A stretch of 64,000 nucleotides of DNA from the NCBI GenBank assembly GCA_024704765.1, contig JAKMXF010000277.1, positions 372,001 through 436,000 on the forward strand, written 5' to 3'. How positions within the stretch are numbered: position 1 is the first letter of the stretch; every line of letters starts with the position of its first letter. This stretch comes from Oopsacas minuta. Its lineage: Eukaryota > Porifera > Hexactinellida > Lyssacinosida > Leucopsacidae. Of this stretch, positions 11,801 to 22,938 are shown piece after piece. The position numbers and the translations under genes were made by a program. Under the pieces are notes generated by a model. That model made no database searches, was not told where the DNA came from, and saw only the letters and a list, made by a program, of their open reading frames with translations.

Positions 11801-13080
11801 GTAATGTGTCATACTGCGATGGAAGCATATGGAGTTGCTACAATGAGGACTCTACCAGATTGTCATCCTGTGTATAAACTACTCAGACCTGCATTCCGTT
11901 ACACAATCTCTATAAATGTTGTGGGTAGGAAAACGCTCGCCAATCCTGGTGGAATAATGGACAAATTGTTCTCAATTGGTGGTGAAGATGACAGATCTGG
12001 GAAAAACGAGCTGATTGTTAGAACTAACGAGAAATATAATGTACACTGGAGTAACATTAAGCGTAATTTGAGAGAGAGACGTGTTGATAACTCTGATAAA
12101 CTACCAAACTATTACTACAGAGATGATGGAGTTAGAATCTGGGATGCAATGGAATGTTTTGTTAGATCTATGCTAGGCCTGTTCTACACAGATGATACAG
12201 AAGTTGAGAATGATAGCGAGCTTAGAGATTGGACTAATGAGATACATAGTTATGCATTTCCAGCATTCCATGGCGCAATACAGGGTCGTGGGTTCCCTCA
12301 ACAAATTCTGACAAAAAATGAATTGGTAGAATATTGTACACTCATAATGTTCACTGGTTCAGTACAACATTCTGCTGTCAACTTCGGTCAGTTGCAGATG
12401 TATGGATTCGTACTAAATTCTCCAACGACTATCAGAGTACCACTTCCTACACAGAAGGGATCATTCATGAAAAATGACATCTTGAGAGCTCTACCGACAA
12501 TGACTACTGTAGTATTGGCTGCAATAACTGTGAATACACTTTCATATCACAGTATTGATGAGGTAAATAATGATAATCATTCTGTAGTAAAATGTAGTTT
12601 ACATGAACATGGATACAAGAAAACTATTGTTGTATGTAGCTAAAATTTAGTTTTGAAATGTCCAAAGTGTGAATTTCAAGTCTCCCATCCGGTAAATACT
12701 TTCAAGTTTTTCATTCAAATTGAGGCATGTCTATATTTGTGTAGACCAGTGCCTAATGAATACAATACAAAGTAGGCTGCTCCTTATTGTACTGTCGATC
12801 ACTAGAGGTTTGTATGTATAATTGTCGCTTTCATTTGTTTTTTATGAATTTATCTATTCTCATATTTATAATATTCGTTTACTTATTTTCTTGTGTAAAA
12901 ATATATCTCGGAGGTTATCCAACGATGTGGTTTACAGGGGACAAAGAGAGAGCTTGTGTAACAGATTACCAAGAAGCTCTAGCTGTTATCAATGCTGATA
13001 TAATTGAGAGGAACAAGAAACTAGAAATACCGTACAAATATATCATGCCACAGCGTTGTCCTAACAGCATTACCATCTAA
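8838..13080 (+). CDS. Animal lipoxygenase with PLAT domain, predicted R-type, 5' end missing
   Basis: Non-haem iron dioxygenase that inserts O2 into polyunsaturated fatty acids (arachidonate-type). Exons: 8838-9137 (PLAT; CKGDLGEVQVVSIRNEG, FSFYHWIGEG), 10075-10332 (VYIWQTFPDIGLPSA), 10610-about 10692, about 10729-10919 (DIEFGRQLLNG, CTELPDNFPV), 11129-11365 (AAPICLLYVTPA, GDDNPIFLPS), 11777-12562 (catalytic) and about 12901-13080. Splice phases agree for exons 1/2, 2/3, 4/5 and 5/6. Iron ligands are all visible: two His in THFVMCH, His and Asn in VQHSAVNFGQ, and the C-terminal Ile of PNSITI. The Coffa position (INVVGRKTL) is Gly. Total about 680 residues, the usual size. Problems: exons 3/4 do not join in frame, and the last exon lacks an AG acceptor in phase. 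The first PLAT strand exon was not found. Confidence 0.9.
9318..9465. repeat. Short inverted-repeat element in lipoxygenase intron 1
   Basis: Ends are complementary: GTTACTTAACGC near 9324 and GCGTTAAGTAATG near 9446, with further complementarity inwards (TGTCACGC / GTCACACTTCGC). Likely a MITE-type insertion. An apparent ORF across it (9310-9546) is by-product. No target duplication was resolved. Confidence 0.5.
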
Positions 13081-15238
13081 TGATGTGAATTACTATTTCT
13101 TGTGTGTGCTCTTTCTATTAGTATTAGAATCAGTTGTCTGTCTCTAGAATGTAATTCCTTGTATTCGAAATTCCTTGAATAATTTGTAATTCAATCTATG
13201 ATTTGTATTTAAAATCATAATTTACTGACATCCAAATGTTATCACAAAGTTCAAATTTGCAGTAAATTTCGATGGAAGTATATTTGAGGTGTTAAGTGAT
13301 AAGAAATTCGTAATTTGTTATAAATCTGAGATTGTTGTACAATTGATTATTACATAATCAGGATATTCCTGCGTTAACGTTACCGCTTTTCTTAAATCTG
13401 TTACAGAATTATGCAAAAAAAGTACCAAAAAGTATCGTAAAGAATTGAGCTGTAAATATCCAAATTATGTCTAGAAAACATCAAGCCAGATCAAGCTATA
13501 GTCCTAGACGTAGCCAGGGCTGAAAATCTAAACAGGAAACATATATTTTAACTACACAGCAGAAGACAACTGGCTACTTTTGGACACCTAAATTTGACTT
13601 CACCATAATACTAAAGTATATCCTGGGTGGTATGGGGTAAGCTTTGACCACCCAGGCTCAGACTCATGAGGCAATGACGGTGTAAAATTTCCAGGGGGCA
13701 GGACGAGGAACGAGGTGTTTCCATGGGTTTAGAAGGGATGTCCAGTGTCGGATCTCTCAATTCTAATTGGATATAATCATACAGCTGTAACTAGAGGTTT
13801 GGGTGAGCTGTAAGATTTCCAGTGGAGTCGGGGCCTAGCCCCTGGACAACAAGCTAAAACTGCTACCACGTAATTATCTTTCTACTATCAAGTAGGTTCG
13901 AATCTTGAAAAAATTTCTCATAACTGCGAAATACACATTTGGTTTGGAATATTTCCGATTGACTTTGTGCTTTGCGTATATGAGTTAGATGGATGCATAT
14001 GCTCAGGGTAATACTCGAAAATAATACTTAGGTCCGTAGATCAATACGTACAAGAGATATTCCTATTATTAGGCGAGATTAAATAATATTGAGGGTAGAT
14101 GCGAGCCGAAATTACAGTTATCAATTTGAGTCAAGGAGGCATACCAGGGCACGAGTTTACCAGGGGGGCATTGCGACCCCATGGCGATGTCCCTGATTGT
14201 AATGGATTCCTTATATCAGGAAAACCTAGGAAGCTAGGAAATTCTAATTAGCAATTAATAAGATGATAAATAACTCAGGCCTTATCTCTATAGTTAACTA
14301 TTTCATTCGAGTTCATCACTCGCACTTTACTCCTTTCTCTCACTAACCTAAATTATTACCGGCTCTCGGACACATTGCTTTGGGCCCCCAACTGACCCCG
14401 AGCCCTGGTAATTTGGTGCCAGACTCCCCTCTCTTGTGGGTCCTGCGTATATTGTATAATGGTAGTAAATTTTAACACCCAGTACTCAAGTTTAAATCTC
14501 ACTTTGACAGGAGTGTCTTGAAATTTATAGATGAAAATTGGAATAAGTGTGCCGCAGTTCGAAAAGGTCGAGAAATACTGCAGTATACTATCGTATAGCC
14601 CTCACAGGAAAATATCAGAGAAATTTACTACACACACTTGTGTATAGTACGTTTTCTCGTGGATGCGTTCCAACTAAGAGTTGCCTGTTGCAGCGGCGCC
14701 AAAAGAGGATGGCTAGGGTGGGTTTTACCCATTCTGATTGTTCATTGCGGAGATAAATGTTGGTTGTCACTTGTCAAGTACCCTATTTGTGTTTTCTAAA
14801 TATAAGTGTTATAATTTAATTAGTATTATCTATTGAGGTCATGTGGCAACTGTTATCGAATATAACTAGAGCACTTACATTGGTTTCTTTGAGCATTCAT
14901 ATTTATACTTGTAGATAATTATTCATAGTTGTAATAAGTTTTGTCTCAGGTTCGAAATTCTATTAGAAATTTAATTGAGCAGAGGGAATCAACTTTCGCA
15001 ATTCCAGAAATATAGAAAACTTCTTGCATATTAAGACATGTTAGTATCATTTATATTATAGATTAGATTTGTTAGTAAACACAATAAATTGTATCCAAAA
15101 TTCGCTAAATATTTGAGGTTTACATGTGTTTAACCCACCCTGGCCAAATTGAGTTCTGGCGCCTATGGCCTGTTGTATAGTCAGTAAAGTAAGTAAATGC
15201 AAGATATATTATAAATCTAAAAATTGCTACAAACTTAC
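13081..15238. other. Gene-free, repeat-bearing region after the lipoxygenase
   Basis: No gene seen in about 2.1 kb. Contains one copy of the window's commonest dispersed repeat (13855-14215). A plus-strand open frame at 14547-14756 shows no recognisable domain and is not called. Confidence 0.6.
13855..14215 (+). repeat. Dispersed repeat family R1, copy 1
   Basis: About 360 bp sharing long runs with 57765-58115 (same orientation) and 51780-52440 (inverted): for example CTCATAACTGCG, ACATTTGGTTTGGA, TTTCCGATTGACT, GTAGATCAATA and GCCGAAATT in the same order. It ends in a C/G-rich segment (GGGGGCATTG). No coding capacity and no terminal repeats identified. Confidence 0.7.
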
Positions 15239-15516
15239 TGAAAGAATCCTGATCAGTCACGTCATACACTATATTAACTCCTTGTACTCCTCTAAAGACT
15301 AAATGTAGAGTAGTCCTGAACCTGCCATATAAAGATGTATCAAATATCTGTATCTTAATAACTTAACTCACTTAACTCTGTGCATTCTAATGTCCGCTAC
15401 AATAATCATTCGATAGTTGTCATCATATAGTTCTTCAAAACAGTGAAGGAGACTTAATTTTCCAACACATGGTCCCCGATTATGTTAAGTCTGATTTCGT
15501 AGTCATATTCTGCATT
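15239..15516 (-). pseudogene. Orphan first exon of Rab1-like GTPase, decayed
   Basis: Minus-strand remnant of the N-terminal exon. It begins LNAEYDYEIRL, close to the classic Rab1 start (MNPEYDYLFKL), then a ruined P-loop (GDHVLEN followed by stop where others read GDPGVGKSS). Later parts are recognisable: [28 protein letters not shown] and a GTAAGT donor at 15238. No second exon lies downstream, so the gene is dead. Its FDTSLYGRF text resembles the 28784-29069 copy, showing the loss of the G3 glycine predates this copy. Confidence 0.75.
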
Positions 15517-16273
15517 CAATTTGACTTAACCTAATCATAAGAGCTAATTCCAAATACCGCATTTGAATCGCTCGGTATGAATTGTAATTAAATAATACGC
15601 GCACCAATGTTCCTAAATTGCATTCTAGGGCAATGAACTATCACGGCACAACTGGTCCGGCTATATGGAAGGTCTCTTACCGGAAGTGCATTTATTTATT
15701 AGGCTTAAAATTTATTTATAGACACAAATAACTCAGTGGTAGTTTAGTGGGCGCCAATTCTGATCCTGAAAGATCGTTCTGCAATGGCTAATTCAGTTAT
15801 AGTACCTACGCCAACTGGCCCGGTATAACAGCCGAGATTATACCCCGTATGAAGTGGGCAAGCTCAGAACATAACCTCAGAGCGGTATGACCTGGGTTAT
15901 TCCAGAATGTACCCGAATATATTTTAGGGTTGCTACAGCGGGCCGCACCAGTTATGGTAAGTGCGGAAGAGTAAAAGCATGAGAGAATCCGAAATACTTA
16001 TAGATGAATGAAATTTTCAAAGAAATAAAATTCTACATAATTTCTGATTTCACAAACTAATAAATACAAAATTAACCATAAAAATGAGAAAATACTCACA
16101 CAAACTGTAATTTAATGACATACCTATATGTAATTATTTCTCTAATTCTTCCCAAATTAATCCCATATAATAATTCTCACAAAATAGCACATGGTATAAT
16201 CCAGTGCATATATAGAAATAGCACAATAATATACACAGAATTACTTTCTACAGTTCACATTGAGATTTCAACA
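15517..16273. other. Gene-free stretch
   Basis: No gene seen. From about 16120 the sequence matches the LRR N-terminal upstream region (reverse of 2610-2760 and 23607-23760). The part 15590-15960 is unrecognised, somewhat richer in G/C. Confidence 0.5.
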
Positions 16274-16752
16274 ATGAAAGGTATTGCTAGGAATATCGTT
16301 GTGTGTGTTCGTCTGTTTGTTGTCTATTTGATAGTAGTTGAGGCAGTTTGTTGGATAAACTGTCCTACTGAATCACGTGATTTATTAGTGCCCTTCTGCT
16401 ACCTGAATGATGATGGAGGTTCCAGAACATGTAGGATAGAAGTGCATACATCTGATTTAAATGGACTGACTATCCAGAGATGGCATATAGTCAAACTCTT
16501 TATACATGTAACAGATCGAATCATTACTGTTAACATCTTTATCACACTTGTCAGATTATCAGTTGGAAATTTATGCTTTGCGTCAATTAAATCAAATAAC
16601 AAGTTATATATTATACTCTAACAATCACATAGTATCGACATCACTACTTGCCTTATTTCCTAATCTTGAAACATTTCAAATGATTAATGGAAACTTCCAT
16701 CATTTCCCTACATTCTTTCTTTACAATTTTGGGGAACAAGGTTTGCTCTGTT
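16274..16752 (+). pseudogene. LRR-EGF family N-terminal fragment, third fold-back copy
   Basis: Start codon at 16274 with signal peptide MKGIARNIVVCVRLFVVYL, CWINCPTES and FCYLNDDGGS. The frame slips near 16540 (one inserted base in CATCTTTATCACACTT relative to LRR text), after which LSDYQLEIYALRQLN, NNHIVSTSLLALFPNLE and FHHFPTFFLYNFG follow in a second frame. It ends at the fold-back junction and is followed by inverted LRR core (16791-17075). Confidence 0.8.
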
Positions 16753-17075
16753 GATAACATTAATAGTGTTTGAATGTAATATTAATCTCTTCAATTGAGT
16801 ATAATCAGATAAAATATCACACTGGTAAATGAATTAATACTATTGTAACCGAAATCAAGAAAAGATAACTGGTACAGCAATGGAGTTTGAAATACAAATT
16901 CTATGTCAGAAAAGTCTGCCTCCTGAATACTTAATGCCTTCAGCCTAACAGGTGGAGATAGTGTCTTGAGTATATTGCTAAATTGCAAATTATTAGTATC
17001 CAAACTAGTCAGGGCAGTGAGACCTGAGAATATAATATTAAAGGTTGCTAGTTCGCTCACAAAGCACCCCTGCAC
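16753..17075 (-). pseudogene. Inverted LRR core joined to the 16274 fragment
   Basis: Minus-strand LRR sequence: GCFVSELATFNIIFSGLTALTSLD, then LKTLSPPVRLKALSI, DIEFVFQTPLLYQLSFLDF and YNSINSF. Its order relative to the N-terminal part is inverted, giving a palindromic pseudogene. The same arrangement occurs at 1944-2609 and 22940-23606, so the inversion happened once before the duplications. Confidence 0.75.
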
Positions 17076-17755
17076 AATCTGTGTTTCGTAACTAATACTC
17101 TGTACTGGTTTTACAAGATTCCATACGTTATTGAGGAAACATATTCATTGTAGTTAGCTTGAAATGTTCAGTCCCAACCTGATTCGGACGGACAAGACTC
17201 CCATTGTGCACAGATTATATGTTAGTATGTAATGTAATTTATCTTTAGCGTAAGACTAGGAGCGCAGCGAGGCAGGAAAATTGTTGAGTGTAAAAATTAG
17301 GGGCTCTGTACATGGATAAGACACAATTAGGTTAGCAATATCTGCTTGGTTGGCAGTTATGCCCAATGAATACAGATTCTGTGATTATACTCTTAAGTAA
17401 CATTTCTGCGGACTTTAGTTCAGAAGTGCCCAGGTCAATTATAAATCAAAGTATTATTGAGTATATTATATGCAAATATTTGACGAAAAGAGAAAATGCA
17501 ACATATTTTTGATGAATAACTATCATTTTGAATAACAATAAACAAATATATACTTAATTGACCACAAATAACGAACAAATAATCTTGAAATACCTTGCAA
17601 GGAAACTATTCATCCAATCTCGATCAGCACATCGTGCATCATACTTATAGTAATTCAAGTCTATCAATACTCAATGGTTTGCACCAAAACTGATTAGTTC
17701 TAAAACTAACAATAAAATAGTAACAATAAGTATGATTAAGGGGAAGAAGTATTAG
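17076..17755 (-). other. Inverted 3' block of LRR copy C
   Basis: Minus-strand counterpart of 4764-5200 and 25671-26400, continuing downstream of the 19362-17756 LRR gene. It includes the hydrophobic frame (FFPLIILIVTILLLVLELI at about 17740-17680), here preceded by TAA rather than TAG. No other gene seen. Confidence 0.6.
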
Positions 17756-19362
17756 TTATCTAGGAGGAAGACTAGCAGGAGTTTTATCTGCTTCTGTTAC
17801 AGGTTGTGCTGGAGATGTTTGTATTGGACATGTTTGTACTGGACAAGTTTGTACTGGACAAGTTTGTATTGGACACGTTTGTACTGGACAAGTTGGTGCA
17901 TGGGTAGTAACGACATTGGTTGATGGATTGCAGTTCGAATGACCATTAGTATCCAATACATAGTCTCCACATAACGGTTTTGTTGTTTGTATGAGTTTCT
18001 CATAGTCAATACAACTATTAAGTGAGGTGGAGAAAACTACTCCTTTTCCTTCACACACACACACTCATAGCTATGTAGTGTATCCTGACAGTAAGAACCT
18101 CTTGGACATTTAACTGATTTGTTGAAACACTGATAAGATTGCTCTCTAGTACAGGTTGTGTAGAGAGATGGTAACAATACTGATTTACCTTTATGTTCTG
18201 GTGGAGTATTGCAGGATGGATTTTGGAAATATATATCGTATTTCTGACTTACAATTGACATCCATTCTAACCTACAGTCACAATGAAATGGGTTGTTGGA
18301 TAAATATATTGTTTCAATGTTAGACAGATGCTCGAATACTTTGCTAGAAATAGTTGTGATTGGATTTTGATATAAATCCACTAATAGAAGTTGAGTCATA
18401 TCTCTGAATGTGTCTTCAGGAACTGTTGTTATTCGATTGTAAGCAATCTCTAGATTCTCCACATTGCCCAATTTAGTAAAGTTTGTTCTGTGTATAATAG
18501 TAATGGAGTTTGAAGACAATCCTAGACTCTCTAATTGAGTATAATCAGAGAATATTTCACTGTTAAATGAGTGAATATTATTATTCCAGAAATTAATACT
18601 GGTTAACTGGTATAGCGAGGGAGTTTGCTTTAGAAAATCTATTTCAGATAAACCTGCGTAAAGAATACTCAATTTTTTCAGCCTAACGAGTGGGGATAGT
18701 GTTCTTATTGGATTTCTTAGTTGCAAATTGATAGTATACAATCTAGTAAGAGCAGTGAGACCTGAGAATATATTTTCAGTTACCACTAACCTATACATAG
18801 AAACGAGGTAGAGAGTTTCTAGATTAGGTAATTCACTCACAAAGCTGCTTTCAATTACTTTGACATTTGATCGAACCCCAAAAGATAATAGAGCGAGAAG
18901 AGTTAGTTGTTTGTTGAAAAGTGAAAATATAGGAAAATGATTGAAGTTTCCATTGTACATATCAAAGTGTACAAGATTAGGAAGCGAGGTAAGTAAAGAT
19001 AGTGATACTATGTGATTATTAGAAAAGGATTTGAAAGTTGATATATTATTGAATTGACGATAAGCATTTATTTCTAACTGATAATATAACAAGTGTGAAT
19101 GGATCTGAATAGTATTGATACGATCTGTTACATTTATAACGAGCTTGATTCGATTCCAATTATTAGTCAGTCCATGTAACTCAGATGTATACACTTCAAT
19201 CCGACAATCCGTAGCATCCCCATCATCATTCAGGTAACAGAAGGGCTCTAATGAACCAATTGACTCATTTGGACAATTTATCCAGCAGACAGCCTCAACT
19301 ACTATCAAATACACAACAAACAATCCAACACATACTAAGATACTACTAGCTATACTCTTCAT
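17756..19362 (-). CDS. LRR-LRRCT-EGF protein, copy C, C-terminus truncated by (GT) run
   Basis: Main frame 19362-18037, 441 codons. Signal peptide MKSIASSILVCVGLFVVYL, N-terminal cap (CWINCPNES, FCYLNDDGDATDC), about ten LRRs with the N-x-I-T pattern (SNSITIIHRTNFTKL, YNRITTVPEDTF), LRRCT (NPFHCDCRLEWMS, NPSCNTPPEH) and the start of an EGF-like module (CPRGSYCQDTLHSYECVC). There a dinucleotide run is two bases longer than in copies A and D, so the frame ends VKEKE-stop. The alternative frame (18064-17756) continues the EGF module (EGKGVVFSTSLNSC), a second Cys pair and a TCPVQ repeat stalk. LRR loops differ from copies A and D. Extracellular ligand binding is inferred. Confidence 0.85.
17808..17897 (-). 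repeat. 15-bp coding tandem repeat encoding TCPVQ/TCPIQ
   Basis: About six units of 15 bp (GTTTGTACTGGACAA on the plus strand). On the minus strand they read Thr-Cys-Pro-Val/Ile-Gln in the alternative frame of LRR copy C. Other family members have at most one unit (SCPVQ in copy B), so the array expanded in this copy. It lies between the last Cys module and the hydrophobic segment, i.e. where a stalk would be. Confidence 0.8.
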
Positions 19363-19965
19363 TGTTGATATCTTGCTTTAGATCAAATACTCAATATATA
19401 CTAGCTATAGTGATATCCCTATTTATAAGGTATTTCTCCATATACTTTGGAGATATTTAGACACTAATTGTGGTAGTATTATGTAATATGAGAATAGATT
19501 GAGTGAAGAATCGTTTACATATATTGTATGTGAATTTATCTCTTCAATATTACAGGCAAAACATAGACAATTCAGTGGAATATGCATTACAGGTAAATAC
19601 CCAATGCTCATAATTTATCAGCTGTGATTGTATCTCGAGGCGCGAAGTGCATGTATATCCCGTAGCGTAGAGAGCTGTTTCTACTTAAGTGGGCCATAGA
19701 TCACAATTGGTGATCCATATAACTCATCTGAGAATTATGAACCATCGAGCGACCCCAGAGATGCCCACTCTCGCGGCCTACCCACGTGAGTCTCACGCGT
19801 CAAATTTTTGTATCCAAATAAGACTGTAATTATCCGAGTTATACTGTATTCAGTATAAGGTAGAGAGATAATACATTTAATATATACACAATTACATATA
19901 AACATTTAGGAATACTTATCTAGTAAACTACATCATTAATACCCAGTATATTCAGATTATTTAAG
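19363..19965 (-). promoter_or_regulatory. Upstream block of LRR copy C
   Basis: Inverted copy of the block at 2610-3285 and 23607-24281. It lies between the LRR ATG (19362) and the stop of the upstream Rab-like gene (19966), both on the minus strand, so the two genes are tandem. Probable promoter of copy C by position only. Confidence 0.5.
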
Positions 19966-21565
19966 TTAACAACAACGACAACAATTAGTGCTTCTTGTAC
20001 CATGAAAGGATCTTGGATTTAAGAGAATCAGTTTATCATGGGTAATATCACCAGTATTGTACCTCTCCTCGTTTTCAAATAAATTCCTTTTAATATCACA
20101 AACAATGGTCAAAAAGGCTTGCTCTACATTAATAGCACACTTTGCACTTGTCTCTATGAAGTTAATCTTCATTTCATCAGCAAACTCTTTAGCTGTAGAG
20201 TAGTCTACTATCTTCTGACTTGTCATATCACATTTATTGCCTACCAACAACTTACATGCATTTGGAATGCAGTAAGTTTCAATTTCCTGTAGCCATCGCT
20301 TAATATTACCTAGAAATTTGAAAAATACTCAATTGAAAATACATTAAACAATAAATTCAAGGATAATACATTCATTATTCAAACTTTTCCAAACTATTGG
20401 AGACTGAAAAGTATATTATTCAATCACAACTAACAAACTTAATGGTATATAAGATTTTCCAAAAAGGAAGCCTTTGGCCAGTGCTGCCAAGTGAATTCAG
20501 AAAATCATTGAGATTGACAAAAAAATTTACGCAGAAACCAAATTCTTTACGGAGCATTTATAATTCCTTATTGAGCCTAACAGGTCTTAATTTACTTTTA
20601 CAAATGCCATTAGCTAACAACTTTTATTATTAATCATTAATATATGTAGATATATGCACGCTTTCGCGTTTGTAAACAATAAATTTTAATCACTATCAGC
20701 ATGCAACAAACTATCAAACTACTATTGTATATGGTCGTACATACTTTGAGAAAATAACTCACACATTTTCGAGGTAGGTACAAACGTTGAGGAATTTTGA
20801 ATATTGACCTTTATCGTTAGCAAAAGTATTACACGTACAGGTAATTCGATAGAAATATATAGAAATAAGTCTTCATACGTAGATACGTAGATAACAGTCA
20901 AATTTACATAGTCTACGTAAATTACGGAGATTTGCAGCACTTCCTTTGCCTGACACGAAGTGTTAGAAAGCGCGCACCGCAAGCAAGCGAAGTGGCTTGT
21001 TATTCTAGAATAGGAAATTTCCTATCGCCGATAAATCGATAAATTAGTGTCAACAAGTGTCAAATCTAACTTGAATTTTTCCAAATATTACAAGATCTGT
21101 TCCCAAACATCTTAGTAACGGAGGAATGTATGAACTTTCATTATATCAACATTTACCATATTCCTAGACAAAATGGACAAATCGAAGACTCATTCTGCTT
21201 AGTTAATGATAACAGGCTATGATTCATATTGTAGTAACATAGAGCACATTATTGTTTGCCACAAACTTACTGAAAGTATCTTGATCAGTGACGTCATACA
21301 CCATCATGATACCATGCGCACCTCTGAAAGATCTTTTCAATACACCCAGAGAATTCCCGAACCTCAAAGAAATGAATGTATCCCATATCTGTAGCTTGAT
21401 AGTTTTACCATCTACATTAACAGTGTGGAATCTAAAGTCCACAGGACACAGTCTAAAGTACTCAGTGTATGAATCTTCCACAAACCTTAAAAGGAGATTG
21501 GACTTTCCGACTCTTGAATCACCGACTATGAGAAGTTTGAATAGGTAGTCACAGTCTACACTCAT
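19966..21565 (-). CDS. Rab1-like small GTPase, G3 motif lost (copy 1)
   Basis: Two exons: 21565-21271 and 20309-19966, joined in phase 1 (donor GTAAGT at 21270, acceptor TTCTAG), 212 residues. Rab1 proteins direct ER-Golgi vesicle traffic. The P-loop is [10 protein letters not shown]4 VGNKCD, G5 ETSAK, and the end NCCRCC would be prenylated. But the switch I Thr is missing (YFRLCPVDF for STIGVDF) and switch II reads WDTFISLRF instead of WDTAGQERF, so DxxG and catalytic Gln are gone. GTP hydrolysis by the usual mechanism is not expected. The intron holds a possible retroelement remnant (20397-20633). The copy at 30207-31819 is a segmental duplicate. Confidence 0.85.
20380..20640 (+). other. 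Possible non-LTR reverse transcriptase C-terminal remnant
   Basis: An open frame of 78 codons whose [17 protein letters not shown] is reminiscent of the W-x-x-LP-x-x-R motif found at the end of many LINE reverse transcriptases. It lies in the intron of Rab-like copy 1, antisense to the gene, and is repeated at 30640-30880 in the intron of copy 3 with frameshifts. The assignment is tentative. Confidence 0.25.
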
Positions 21566-21677
21566 ATTGACCTGAACAAAAAATGGCTTCGCTATAATCC
21601 ATGATGGTTTATTAGACGCAAAATACAACAATAATTTCGGGAATCAGGGCTGGATTTGGTTATGCTAGGCCTGGGTG

Positions 21678-22023
21678 CAGGGTTGTTTAATTTAAATCAA
21701 AATCCGAGTTTTATCAAAATATCTTATTAAAATTCAATATTTTGATGTTTTTATTATTTTCTCAAGCTGATTATGTCCATTCTGATATTATTATGTATAC
21801 CTATCGAAAATCTATTCATTTGTACAGTCAGGATCGCTTATTGTGACCCCTTCATAATGACTTGGCTTAATACAAATCTTATGTAAGCCGAAGAATTGGG
21901 AATTGAGGGGGTTGTTCATATTAAGCCGGATGGTTCAGTCAGCTACCATACAAAATCCGATTAAAATCAAAAAATCCGATTTTTTTGATTTTGTTAAAAA
22001 AATCATGATTTTTATCAACCCTG
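21678..22023. mobile_element. hAT-like non-autonomous element (346 bp) with 8-bp target duplication
   Basis: Terminal inverted repeat CAGGGTTG...CAACCCTG, flanked on both sides by the direct repeat CCTGGGTG (21670-21677 and 22024-22031). The paralogous segment near 31920 has a single CCTGGGTG with no insertion, so it is a natural empty site. Interior is rich in AAAATCCGA/TTTTGAT words and has no coding capacity. The 8-bp duplication and CA..TG ends are typical of hAT. Confidence 0.92.
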
Positions 22024-22227
22024 CCTGGGTGTATAGATTGATGAAACTATCAAAAAAGTATTCTACATTATTTAGGAAGTCACATACTCAGATAACAAAA
22101 TTAAATACTAAATTGATATACATAATCATATGAAAACTCCTGAAATTTGATATATACAGATAAGTATTAAAGAATACATATCAAGTAAGAGCATCATGAA
22201 TAGCACAAAATATTCAGATTATATACG

Positions 22228-22574
22228 TTAACAACAATGACAAAAACTGATGTGTATCCTGCCGCTAACGGAAGAGCCTGGATTTAAGAGAATCCGTTTT
22301 TCATGCGTAATATCACCAGTATTGCTATTCTCCTCGTTTTCAAATAAATTCCTTTTAATATCACAAACAATGGTCAAAAAGGCTTGCTCTACATTAATAG
22401 CACACTTTGCACTTGTCTCTATGAAGTTAATCTTCATTTCATCAGCAAACTCTTTAGCTGTAGAGTAGTCTACTATCTTCTGACTTGTCATATCACATTT
22501 ATTGCCTGCCAACAACTTGCATGCATTTGGAATGCAGTAAGTTTCAATTTCCTGTAGCCATTGCTTAACATTAC
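22228..22574 (-). pseudogene. Orphan second exon of Rab1-like GTPase, open frame
   Basis: Acceptor at 22576-22575, then [15 protein letters not shown] (G4 with Val changed to Ala), ETSAK and the ending SFCHCC with TAA at 22228. The frame is intact, but no first exon lies within the following 1.4 kb, where the fold-back LRR pseudogene begins. Same arrangement as 1236-1581. Confidence 0.8.
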
Positions 22575-22938
22575 CTAGAAATTTGATTTCTGGCTGCCAA
22601 AAAACTGGTCCCGCACCATTTTTGCAGGCAAATCTGGTCGGGACAGATCACTTTTAGTTGCTAAAACAAGTATCTGATTATTTTTAGCCAGCTAAAACTG
22701 GTCACCGCCACTTTTTGGGAACCAAAACCTGTCCAGGTAAAATTTTGGGCTATCTAGAAATTATAACTATGTGTTAATTATGCACCATTTAATCTGTTCA
22801 ATTAAATAAAATTTCTATCGAATTTCTATATCTCTATAAGACATAGTCTCCTGAAGGAACAAGAAAACGATTCAAGGAAATACCATTAATCATGCTTTCA
22901 AAAGAATCCTGATAGTATATCCATAGAAAAAGTATAAG

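Noticed and set aside
14547-14756. 69-codon ORF
   Set aside because: No domain, no splice or duplicate support, in repeat-rich sequence.
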